From Alishewanella aestuarii B11 (lineage in GTDB: Bacteria; Pseudomonadota; Gammaproteobacteria; Enterobacterales; Alteromonadaceae), in contig NZ_ALAB01000001.1 of NCBI RefSeq assembly GCF_000280055.1, forward strand, positions 162,385 through 226,384: a stretch of 64,000 bases of DNA, in the 5' to 3' direction. Below, one piece after another: positions 35,612 through 42,906 of the stretch; positions within the stretch are counted from its first letter, which is position 1, and each line of letters starts with the position of its first letter. The notes beneath the pieces are model-generated. The model was not told where the DNA came from, ran no database searches, and saw only the letters and a list, made by a program, of their open reading frames with translations. The position numbers were made by a program, and so were the translations under genes.

Positions 35612-36438
35612 ACAGCTTCCTTTACGTCTTTCTTGATATGTATATCCATTTGCGGGAATGGAATACCAATACCTTGCTCGTCGAAGGTTAGTTTCACTTT
35701 TTCCAGCGTATCCCAGTACACGCCCCAATAGTCTTCGGTCTTTACCCAAGGCCGGACAATAAAATTGACTGAGGAGTCCGCCAGTTCTGAGACCCTGATA
35801 TTTGGCGCCGGTTCCGGCAATACCCGCGGATCGTCCTGAATAATCTGTTCCAGAATAGCTTTGGCTTTGCGTAAGTCCGAGTCATAACTGATACCGATCA
35901 CCAGATCGACACGCCGGGTGCTCTCGGCAGAGAAGTTGGTAATATGGCCGCCGGTAATCTTCGCATTCGGCACTATTACTCTCTTGTTGTCCGGTGTTTT
36001 CATAATGGTCTGAAAGATTTCGATTTTATCCACGGTACCGGTAATGCCTCCGGCATCAATAAAATCGCCGGATTTAAAGGGCCGGAACAGTATAATCAGC
36101 ACACCGGAAGCAAAGTTCGCCAGCGAACCTTGCAGTGCCAGACCAACGGCCAAACCGGCAGCGCCCAAAATGGCAATAAAGGACGTGGTTTGTACACCAA
36201 TCTGTGACAGCGCCATCAAGGCTGTGGCTATCATTAGGATCGCATACAGGATACTGGACAGGAAGGAGACAACGGCTTTATCTATCTTGCGGGATAACAA
36301 GCCTTTTTCCAGCAACCCAGACACACTGCGGGCGATGATGCGGCCGACATAGAAAATCACAATAGCTGCGATAAGTTGTAGCAAATATCCCAGCAGTACT
36401 TCGTGGTTTTGCTGAAATAACTCGGTAATTTGCTCCAT
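35608..36438 (-). CDS. mscS: Small-conductance mechanosensitive channel (MscS family)
   Basis: A 276-aa inner-membrane channel. TM3 carries the family signature AILGAAGLAVGLALQGSLANFASGVLIIL, split here as two halves; the Gly/Ala-rich pore helix is followed by the beta domain (GDFIDAGGITGTVDKIEIF) and the C-terminal alpha-beta domain. It opens on hypo-osmotic shock to release solutes. ATG at 36438 has GAGTGAACC upstream and fits the MscS length (E. coli 286 aa). It is coupled to the DUF481 barrel by a 4-bp overlap, an unusual envelope pairing. Confidence 0.93.
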   Translation of the reverse strand: MEQITELFQQNHEVLLGYLLQLIAAIVIFYVGRIIARSVSGLLEKGLLSRKIDKAVVSFLSSILYAILMIATALMALSQIGVQTTSFIAILGAAGLAVGLALQGSLANFASGVLIILFRPFKSGDFIDAGGITGTVDKIEIFQTIMKTPDNKRVIVPNAKITGGHITNFSAESTRRVDLVIGISYDSDLRKAKAILEQIIQDDPRVLPEPAPNIRVSELADSSVNFIVRPWVKTEDYWGVYWDTLEKVKLTFDEQGIGIPFPQMDIHIKKDVKEAV

Positions 36439-36595
36439 AGGTTCACTCCTGTGAAAGTGGTTCGAACCGGCATAGTACCATAAAACATCGTCAATTTTGG
36501 CCGTCAAGTGAGCAATTGCGGCTATACTGGGGCTATCTGCTGAAAAAAGCACTTGGTTGCGTGTGAGCTTTTTGGTTAAAATAGCACGTCTCAGT

Positions 36596-36672
36596 GGTGA
36601 CTGTAGCTCAGTTGGTAGAGCCCCGGATTGTGATTCCGGTTGTCGTGGGTTCGAGCCCCATCAGTCACCCCA
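36596..36672 (+). tRNA. tRNA-His (GTG anticodon)
   Basis: A 77-nt cloverleaf with the extra 5' G typical of tRNA-His. The acceptor is GTGACTG/CAGTCAC, the D-loop AGCTCAGTTGGTAGAG, the anticodon GTG at 36630-36632 within GGATTGTGATTCC, and the T-arm GTGGGTTCGAGCCCC. The CCA end is encoded. A TAAAAT -10 element (36577-36582) precedes it with a GC-rich discriminator. Confidence 0.97.
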
Positions 36673-36742
36673 CTTTTCTTTCTGCAACCCCGCTGCACCC
36701 CCTGCTATACTTGGCTAACATTCTGTCTGTTCCAGGCAAACC

Positions 36743-37294
36743 ATGGACTTAGCTTCATTACAACAACAATTACAGCAACCCAAACTGGCTCCGGTTGAGC
36801 AATGGGATCCGCCTTTTTGTGGCGATTTACCGCTTCGCATTGATAATCAGGGCCGCTGGTGGTATCAAGATGGCGAAATTACCCGTCCGGGCCTGATTAA
36901 ACTCTTTGCGTCGGTGTTAATCCGCCAGGGGGCTGATTACTTTTTGCAGACGCCGGCAGAGAAAGTGCGGATCCAGGTTGCAGATGCGCCCTTTATCGCA
37001 TTGAGTAGCGACTGGCAAGCGGGCCCTGCTGGCCCAGAGCTGTGGTTAACCACCAATCTGCAAGATAAGATCCCGGTCTGTGCTGACTATCCGCTACTGC
37101 TACAGCACTATGGCGGACAGCAACTACCTTATCTGATGCTATGGCGCGGCCTGTCAGCCCGTTTACACCGTAATCTGTACTATCAGTTGCTGGACCAGGC
37201 GCAGCTGCAACAGGATGCGGCTGGTAGTCGTGCAGTACTCTACAGTGGTGGGCAACCTTATCTGCTGGCATCCTCGGATGAGCTGCCCGGGTAG
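36743..37294 (+). CDS. DUF1285 domain protein
   Basis: A 183-aa soluble protein with the DUF1285 signature blocks FCGDLPLRIDNQGRWWYQDG and RPGLIKLFASVLI, then DYFLQTPAEKVRIQVADAPF. The family is widespread in proteobacteria, and a few structures show a two-domain beta-rich fold; no biochemical role is established. It lies 70 bp downstream of tRNA-His and may share its transcript. Confidence 0.85.
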   Translation: MDLASLQQQLQQPKLAPVEQWDPPFCGDLPLRIDNQGRWWYQDGEITRPGLIKLFASVLIRQGADYFLQTPAEKVRIQVADAPFIALSSDWQAGPAGPELWLTTNLQDKIPVCADYPLLLQHYGGQQLPYLMLWRGLSARLHRNLYYQLLDQAQLQQDAAGSRAVLYSGGQPYLLASSDELPG

Positions 37295-37411
37295 CGGTTT
37301 AATATCGTGACAGTGCGGCTTATCGCAAAATCTGGTCAGATATCGCAAGCCAATTGCGGGGCAGCCTGTCGCGTTTGATAGTGAAGCAACACTTGCCACA
37401 GGATAATAATA

Positions 37412-38701
37412 ATGAAAACGTCACTCTCCGTGCTAACCCTTGCTTGTTTAACCGCATTCAGTCTGGCTGATGCCGCCGCGACGACCTATATCCACGCCGG
37501 ACGCCTGATTACCGCTGAACATGCCCAACCGCTGACCGAGCACACCATCATTGTTGATGGTAATAAAATTGTTGGCGTCGAGCGAGGCTACCAAACACCA
37601 ACAGCGGGAGCCACTTTGATTGATTTACGCCAGCATACGGTGATGCCGGGGCTGATGGATATGCATACCCATTTTTCGACCCAGATGAGTGCAACCTCTT
37701 ATGGCGAGGGCCAGCGCCTGAATGAGGCTGATTTTGCATTACGCGGAGCCGTGTTTGCTGAGCGAACCCTGCTGTCTGGCTTTACCACAGTACGTGAGCT
37801 TGGAGACAGTCATCAAGTGAGTGTGGCGCTACGCAAAGCCATTGCCCAGGGCTATGTCAGTGGACCGCGGATCTTCGCCGCCGGTAAATCTCTGGCCACC
37901 ACCGGAGGCCATGCCGATCCGACAAATGGTCTGGCTTACTTACTGCAGGGCGATCCGGGTCCAAAAGACGGGGTAATTAATGGTGCGGATGAGGCCCGTA
38001 AAGCGGTGCGGCAGCGCTACAAAGAAGGTGCGGATCTGATCAAGGTAACGGCCACTGGCGGGGTACTGAGCGTCGCGAAGAGCGGCATGAATCCGCAATT
38101 CACCGACGAGGAGCTGGCAGCCATTGTCAGCACAGCACGCGACTACGGTTTTAAAGTGGCGGTGCATGCGCACGGCAAAGAAGGAATGCAGCGCGCCATT
38201 AAAGCCGGCGTCGATTCGATTGAGCATGGCACCTTTATGGATAAAGAAACCATGGCGTTAATGAAAAAGCATGGTACCTACTATGTGCCGACGATCAGTG
38301 CTGGTAAATGGGTGCAGCAAAAAGCAGAAATAGACGGCTTTTTCCCGGATTTGGTACGCCCGAAAGCCGCAACTATCGGGCCCCTGATCCAGCAAACCTT
38401 TAGTGAAGCCTATAAAGCAGGTGTAAAAATTGCCTTTGGCACCGATGCTGGCGTCGGGGCGCATGGTGATAACTGGCGCGAGTTTGTGTATATGACCGAA
38501 GCCGGCATGCCGGCCATGGCAGCAATTCAGTCTGCTACTATTGAAGGCGCGCGTTTACTGGGTATGGAGCAGGAGCTGGGCTCAATTAAGGTGGGTAAAC
38601 TGGCCGATATTATTGCGGTGCCCGGCAACCCGCTGCAGGATATTCAGCTGATGGGCCAGGTGAGTTTTGTGATGAAGGATGGTCAGATTTACAAGCAATA
38701 A
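37412..38701 (+). CDS. Exported metal-dependent amidohydrolase
   Basis: A 429-aa TIM-barrel amidohydrolase with a signal peptide ([20 protein letters not shown]). Metal ligands are HTH in [11 protein letters not shown], Lys in LIKVTATGG, His in [11 protein letters not shown] and SIEHGTF, and Asp in [13 protein letters not shown]. It groups with prolidase-like and imidazolonepropionase-related hydrolases that cleave acyl-amino-acid or Xaa-Pro bonds. The exact substrate cannot be told. It stands alone with its own ribosome-binding site (ACAGGATAA). Confidence 0.9.
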   Translation: MKTSLSVLTLACLTAFSLADAAATTYIHAGRLITAEHAQPLTEHTIIVDGNKIVGVERGYQTPTAGATLIDLRQHTVMPGLMDMHTHFSTQMSATSYGEGQRLNEADFALRGAVFAERTLLSGFTTVRELGDSHQVSVALRKAIAQGYVSGPRIFAAGKSLATTGGHADPTNGLAYLLQGDPGPKDGVINGADEARKAVRQRYKEGADLIKVTATGGVLSVAKSGMNPQFTDEELAAIVSTARDYGFKVAVHAHGKEGMQRAIKAGVDSIEHGTFMDKETMALMKKHGTYYVPTISAGKWVQQKAEIDGFFPDLVRPKAATIGPLIQQTFSEAYKAGVKIAFGTDAGVGAHGDNWREFVYMTEAGMPAMAAIQSATIEGARLLGMEQELGSIKVGKLADIIAVPGNPLQDIQLMGQVSFVMKDGQIYKQ

Positions 38702-38718
38702 CGCCATTGCAGCAGGCA

Positions 38719-39195
38719 CTAGGCCTGCTGAAACCGTGCCAGAATCAGTCGCAAATCGTCTTCGATTTGCGCTTTCAGATCTTTCTCGGCAGTCAGACGA
38801 ACTTTATCCTGCTGCCGGGTCAGTTTTTTGTCCTGATCCTTGCGGGCCTGATGGGTTGGCATATCTTTAACTGTCAGATACATCTGATAAATCCCAGGGT
38901 AACTGCTTATAGCATCGGGTTTATCTGCGGCCGGCCAGTGGTCCAGTAATACCCATAGCCTTAACGCACCCTCAGAGAATTCACATTGCTGTTCCAGCAT
39001 GGCGCGGCTGATCAGCACTATGCTTTCCTGCAGGTACGCTTTCTTTTCCTGCTGTTGCTGGCGAGCCTTTTGCTCAGCCAGCTGCTGCTGTTGTTTCTGC
39101 TGCTGCAGTAACCACAGTAGCTTGCCGGCATAAAATGCCAGACTCGCGACAATCAACACTGCTGTAATCAGCAGTAATACTAACCACCAGGTCAC
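38719..39195 (-). CDS. DUF2489 membrane-anchored protein
   Basis: A 158-aa protein with one N-terminal membrane helix (WWLVLLLITAVLIVASLAFYA) followed by a Gln/Lys coiled coil and the DUF2489 domain (LQESIVLISRAMLEQQCEFSEGALRL, here split by function only). No function known. It overlaps the end of yihI by 4 bp and is co-transcribed with it; the yihI-DUF2489 pair is a recurrent gammaproteobacterial arrangement. Confidence 0.85.
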   Translation of the reverse strand: MTWWLVLLLITAVLIVASLAFYAGKLLWLLQQQKQQQQLAEQKARQQQQEKKAYLQESIVLISRAMLEQQCEFSEGALRLWVLLDHWPAADKPDAISSYPGIYQMYLTVKDMPTHQARKDQDKKLTRQQDKVRLTAEKDLKAQIEDDLRLILARFQQA

Positions 39196-39779
39196 GCCGG
39201 ATCCTCATCACCTAATAAATCTTTACGCCAGTCAGTACGCTCGAAGCGACTCAGCGGATCCTCATCCTGCTCTGAAGTTGGTGTGTCTGGTTGCTCATCA
39301 TCCAGCCCTAACAGCGCTAACAGTTCGCTGATGCGGGCGGTCTGGCGGTTAAAATACTTGGCATCTTTCCCGGTTAACAGCTCATCGCGCTCGACCCGCT
39401 CCAGTAAGAGTTGCAGCTTAGGATCGTTTTCCAGTTGCTGCAGCTCCTGCTCAGGGCTTAGCGGTTCAGCCTTTGCCGCCTTCAGCTGTACCCGGGGTAA
39501 CGGGGCTGGCGCTGTTGATGCAGGTAACAATTCCGGGCTGGTTTCTGGCAGCAATGCGATGGGCTTTTTACTGCCAAGGCGCGGGTCTTTCTTCTGTTTG
39601 CTGGCAGCACTGTCCTGAGTGACCTTGGCTTGCTGCATGCTATTGCGGTTACCTGATTTCAGACCGGCGCCTTTTTTCTTGGTTTCATCCTTGTGCTCAC
39701 GGATCTTACGGATTTCGCTGGCCGGCAAATGGCGTTGTCCGTTGTCGTTGGCCTTACGGGATTTTTTTTGACGCGTCAT
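39192..39779 (-). CDS. yihI: Der GTPase-activating protein YihI
   Basis: A 195-aa protein. The Lys/Arg-rich N-terminus TRQKKSRKANDNGQRHLPAS is the conserved YihI opening. A low-complexity linker follows, then a C-terminal helical part (QLLLERVERDELLTGKDAKYF, here noted in parts) ending in an acidic tail. It stimulates the GTPase of Der and tunes ribosome biogenesis. In E. coli csrC lies between engB/yihA and yihI; the same neighbourhood is kept here. Confidence 0.88.
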   Translation of the reverse strand: MTRQKKSRKANDNGQRHLPASEIRKIREHKDETKKKGAGLKSGNRNSMQQAKVTQDSAASKQKKDPRLGSKKPIALLPETSPELLPASTAPAPLPRVQLKAAKAEPLSPEQELQQLENDPKLQLLLERVERDELLTGKDAKYFNRQTARISELLALLGLDDEQPDTPTSEQDEDPLSRFERTDWRKDLLGDEDPA

Positions 39780-39814
39780 AGTAATCTGGATACCTGTAAA
39801 AAAGGGCGCACATT

Positions 39815-40456
39815 TTAACCAGCTTTGCGTAAGATCACCACATCCTTTGCAGGAAAACTTAGGCTTAACTGATCGCGGCGGGCTAAAAAGTTAAAGGTAT
39901 CCGGGTGGAAAAAGCGGATATGTGTAGGATCACGTTTATAGTGCCAGTTGGCAAACTGGCTAACCGCTGGATAGTGGCTGGTCATAATCGCCAGCACGCC
40001 GCCGGGTTGCAGTAACCTTAACCAGCATTGCCACTCCTGTGCCGGGTTGACAAAGTGCTCAATGGCTTCGCTGCAGCTAATAAAGTCATAGCGCCGCGTC
40101 AGCACTTCAGGGTTATTGGCAAAGAACGGGTCCCACAGCTGCATCTGATGACCGGCTTCCTGTAGCATTTGGGCTAATAACGGGCCGGGGCCACAACCAA
40201 AATCCAGCCCCTGCAGCGGCCCGGCGGGTAAAGCGGCCAATAAGGGCCCGGCCAGACGGCTTAAAAACTGTCGGTAGCCGGCATCACTGACATCGTTATT
40301 ATGTAACCGATAATGCTGTTGTTCTTGCTCTGCAGTTAACAACTGGGCGGCGGGGACAAAAACGAGTGCGCATTGCTGACATTGCCGGTACTGACGCTGC
40401 GGGTCCTGGCTAAACAGGGTACTGTCCTGGTGCAGACAGAGTGGACATGGTTCCAT
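39815..40456 (-). CDS. Class I SAM-dependent methyltransferase with zinc-ribbon N-terminus
   Basis: A 213-aa protein. The N-terminus has CPLCLHQD and CQQCALVFV (a zinc-ribbon-like CxxC pair), followed by SAM motif I LDFGCGPGPLL and motif II-like YDFISCSEAIEHF. This architecture is frequent in methyltransferases of the Methyltransf_23/UbiE type acting on small molecules or sugars. The substrate is unknown. AGGAAAG sets the start at 40456. It lies directly downstream of the strong terminator of the Csr-type RNA. Confidence 0.8.
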   Translation of the reverse strand: MEPCPLCLHQDSTLFSQDPQRQYRQCQQCALVFVPAAQLLTAEQEQQHYRLHNNDVSDAGYRQFLSRLAGPLLAALPAGPLQGLDFGCGPGPLLAQMLQEAGHQMQLWDPFFANNPEVLTRRYDFISCSEAIEHFVNPAQEWQCWLRLLQPGGVLAIMTSHYPAVSQFANWHYKRDPTHIRFFHPDTFNFLARRDQLSLSFPAKDVVILRKAG

Positions 40457-40467
40457 CTAACTTTCCT

Positions 40468-40774
40468 AAAAAAACAAAGGGCGATAAGAATATCTTATCG
40501 CCCTGTTTATTCGTGCCTAGTGGTGGACACTTCTCTCGAATCGCTCAAATCATCCTGAAGCGCAGCCAACATCGTGTTGCCAGTTATCCATATATTGTTA
40601 TTTGCTGTCCGTGCGCACTCTTTTCTTATTCGCGACCTTCCTGGTAACTTTCGTAATCATCCATGTGCGCCTTAGCGCCTGACACCATCCGGGCATCTTA
40701 AAACACAGCGCACCCGTGGGTGCTGATAGCTTCCTTTACCGCATTTCCCTGTTGTTATATCGCCTTTGGCGAAC
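40468..40774 (-). ncRNA. CsrB/CsrC-family regulatory RNA (candidate)
   Basis: A minus-strand RNA of about 307 nt with no ORF. Promoter -35 TTGCCA and -10 TAGATT (16-bp spacing; plus-strand 40803-40808 and 40781-40786) place the start near 40774. The RNA has at least eight GGA motifs (CAGGGAA, AAGGAAG, CGGATGG, ATGGATG, CAGGAAGG, ACGGACA, ATGGATA, CAGGATG), several in or near small hairpins, which is the CsrA-titrating pattern. It ends in a perfect 11-bp terminator (GGGCGATAAGA/TCTTATCGCCC, 40479-40503) plus T-run. Its position between engB and yihI matches E. coli csrC, and a UvrY/GacA-type site lies 177 bp upstream. Confidence 0.75.
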
Positions 40775-40942
40775 GGTTTAAATCTACTCTGTTCTGAGCA
40801 GATGGCAAGTCTTTGCTGATAAAAAATACAAAAAAAATTCGACTTTAGTCTAGGTTTTTAATATTTTCAGTGACTTATGCTGTATAAAATATAGCAAAAA
40901 AGTTCCTGAAAATTGAAAATCAGGGTGATGTCTTACAGTGTT

Positions 40943-40960
40943 TGTGAGAGATCTCGCACA
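40943..40960. promoter_or_regulatory. UvrY/GacA-type binding site upstream of the Csr-type RNA
   Basis: TGTGAGAGATCTCGCACA is an 18-bp inverted repeat with a single mismatched pair and fits the TGTGAG/TGTAAG...CTTACA-type site bound by BarA/UvrY and GacS/GacA response regulators. It is centred about 177 bp upstream of the proposed RNA start, a long distance that is known for E. coli csrB. Confidence 0.65.
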
Positions 40961-40968
40961 AAGGCAAT

Positions 40969-40996
40969 AAAAAACCGGCCTGATAGCCGGTTTTTT
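40969..40996 (-). terminator. Cytochrome c4 terminator
   Basis: AAAAAACCGGC and GCCGGTTTTTT (6-nt loop) form a symmetric hairpin with an A/T run on each side, 18 bp after the cytochrome c4 stop. It also separates that transcript from the Csr-type RNA control region. Confidence 0.88.
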
Positions 40997-41014
40997 ATTC
41001 AGACTTTGTTCAGC

Positions 41015-41641
41015 TTAGTGTAAGCCGCCCAGGTATTGCGACAGAACCCGAATATCTTCGTCGGTCAGCTTTTTCGCTACTTCACGCATCATACCGTTCA
41101 TGTCGTTAGCACGGGTACCGGCGCGGAATTCTTCCAATGTGGTTTTCAGGTAATCAGCATTCTGAAAGCCGATACGAGGGAAGCCCGCCAGGCTGGTACC
41201 AGCACCACGTGGACCGTGGCAGGCGATACAGGCTGCAATACCGCGCTCGGCATCGCCACCGCGATATAGTTTCTGGCCGGCCTCAATCACATCTTCCGGT
41301 GTCGTGCCTGGTGTCATGCGCTGTGACGAGAAATAGGCGGCCAGATCTTTCATATCCTGGTCAGACAGCGCGGCTACCATACCAAACATGATGGCATTCG
41401 AACGACCTTCTTTACCACCTGAAGTCATACCCAGTTTGTAGTCGGTAAGCTGCTTGTACAGGTATTCAGCATGCTGGCCGGCAATTTTGGGGTAGATAGC
41501 TAACGGACTGTTACCATCCGGGCCATGGCAGGCGGCACAAGTTGCAGATTTTGCTTTGCCAGCCTCGGCATCACCATCGAAAGCGTTTGCTGCACCGATT
41601 AAACCGAATAACAGCGTCAGAGGTAGTACGAGTTTTTTCAT
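41015..41641 (-). CDS. Cytochrome c4 (diheme)
   Basis: A 208-aa periplasmic protein with a signal peptide (MKKLVLPLTLLFGLIGAANA) and two CxxCH heme sites (CAACHGPDG and CIACHGPRG), one in each of two similar halves. The axial-Met candidates are TPGTTPE-region and NGMMREV. It carries electrons to terminal oxidases such as cbb3 or caa3. It diverges from engB; the 182-bp gap holds both promoters. Confidence 0.93.
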   Translation of the reverse strand: MKKLVLPLTLLFGLIGAANAFDGDAEAGKAKSATCAACHGPDGNSPLAIYPKIAGQHAEYLYKQLTDYKLGMTSGGKEGRSNAIMFGMVAALSDQDMKDLAAYFSSQRMTPGTTPEDVIEAGQKLYRGGDAERGIAACIACHGPRGAGTSLAGFPRIGFQNADYLKTTLEEFRAGTRANDMNGMMREVAKKLTDEDIRVLSQYLGGLH

Positions 41642-41823
41642 TTTTGATCCGTCTCAGTCCGCATTCAAACGCCAGTGAGCTGGCTATAATGAATAGTATT
41701 AAGGTGTTTTTTCGCCTATTTTACACGAAACTGCTCAAAGTAAAATCCCATCCTTTAGTCAAAAGCTTCTTCCGATCCTCCAGATCCGTTACAATAACCC
41801 TAATTTAACTGCCGGAGCAGCTT

Positions 41824-42456
41824 GTGTCACAACCTAAGTTCAATTTTCAGCAGGTCAGTTTTCTGACCAGTGCCCCTGATATCAGGGCCTTGCCAGCCGA
41901 TACCGGTATCGAAGTCGCCTTTGCCGGCCGCTCCAATGCGGGTAAGTCGAGTGCGCTGAATACCCTGACCCGGCAAAATAATCTGGCCCGTACCAGTAAA
42001 ACGCCTGGCCGAACCCAGCTAATTAATACTTTTACGCTGGCGCCGGAAAAAAGATTAATTGATTTACCCGGCTATGGTTTTGCCAAGGTACCGCTGGCGG
42101 TAAAAGAAAAATGGCAGAAGTCGTTATCTGAGTACCTGCAGCAGCGGCAAAGCCTGAGAGGTTTGGTGGTGTTGATGGATATTCGCCACCCGCTGAAAGA
42201 TCTGGATCAGCAGTTGATCTTCTGGGCCGTGGAGAGCCAGTTACCGGTGCTGATCCTGTTGACCAAAGCAGACAAGTTGGGGCCCGGCGCCCGAAAAAAG
42301 GTGTTGCTGGAAGTGCGCGAAGCCGCACTGGCTTTTATGGGCGACGTGCAGGTGCAGGTATTCAGTTCGCTGAGTAAGCTTGGCTTACCTGAGTTTGAGC
42401 AGGTATTAAACGGCTGGTTTAGCGACGAGTCGACAGCAAACGTCGACGCGCCCTAA
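41824..42456 (+). CDS. engB: Ribosome biogenesis GTPase EngB (YsxC/YihA)
   Basis: A 210-aa GTPase with G1 GRSNAGKS, G3 DLPGYGF and G4 TKAD; the family's [20 protein letters not shown] switch region is present. It is required for 50S subunit maturation. It starts at GTG 41824 with GGAG upstream. It lies downstream of polA/spf, as in E. coli (polA-spf-yihA). Confidence 0.95.
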   Translation: MSQPKFNFQQVSFLTSAPDIRALPADTGIEVAFAGRSNAGKSSALNTLTRQNNLARTSKTPGRTQLINTFTLAPEKRLIDLPGYGFAKVPLAVKEKWQKSLSEYLQQRQSLRGLVVLMDIRHPLKDLDQQLIFWAVESQLPVLILLTKADKLGPGARKKVLLEVREAALAFMGDVQVQVFSSLSKLGLPEFEQVLNGWFSDESTANVDAP

Positions 42457-42476
42457 GTAAACCCTTCAGGATCCCC

Positions 42477-42565
42477 AAAAAAAAACCGACCCAGCAGGGT
42501 CGGTCATAGCAATCGGGGAGAAGCTATATAAAAATCAAATCAACAGGGTGTCTTATCGCTAAGAC
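42477..42565 (-). ncRNA. Candidate novel small RNA with C-rich loop
   Basis: A minus-strand unit of about 89 nt between spf and engB. An extended -10 (TGCTATACT; plus-strand 42572-42580) puts the start at G42565. The transcript opens with a hairpin GTCTTA/TAAGAC closed by a GCGA (GNRA) tetraloop (42550-42565), followed by a U-rich single strand. A second hairpin ATAGC/GCTAT has a 12-nt loop UUCUCCCCGAUU (42511-42522), and the end is a terminator ACCGACCC/GGGTCGGT with nine T (42477-42504). The exposed UCUCCCC is an anti-Shine-Dalgarno-type seed. There is no ORF, and I do not recognise the family. Confidence 0.65.
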
Positions 42566-42684
42566 GGCCACAGTATAGCACTAATTTTGCGCTGTTTAAA
42601 GTATTTGCTCTAAAAAGTGTTGTTCAGTTACGTGAACTGCAACTGGCTGCTGCGCCATTGGCTTGTGATCAGAAAAACGGGCAT

Positions 42685-42793
42685 AAAAAAACGCCCCGCT
42701 GCAAGCAGCGGGGCGGCTAAATAAAGCCTACTTTCAGAATCCGGGGTGCAACACCCTGGTTGAAAGATAGAATATCTTACCTCTGTACCCTAC
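42685..42793 (-). ncRNA. spf: Spot 42 RNA
   Basis: Reading the minus strand, the transcript opens GTAGGGTACAGAGGTAAGAT, identical to the conserved 5' region of E. coli Spot 42, and ends in a strong terminator (CGCCCCGCTGC/GCAGCGGGGCG plus seven T). The length is 109 nt, as in E. coli. Promoter -35 TTGCAA and -10 TAGAAT with a 16-bp spacer lie upstream. Spot 42 is an Hfq-dependent sRNA repressing secondary-carbon metabolism; its place beside polA and engB is conserved. Confidence 0.93.
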
Positions 42794-42906
42794 GACTCAA
42801 ATTCTAGTCATTTTCTGAGCGATTGCAAGAATTTTTTGTAATAAAACTACATAAAAGTCTAAATGGTGCATTTTAAAGACTTTTTATGTAATTAAATTAC
42901 CACGCC

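Noticed and set aside
40373..40647. Short plus-strand frames across the Csr-type RNA
   Set aside because: They run antisense through the terminator hairpin and GGA-rich RNA and lack ribosome-binding sites.
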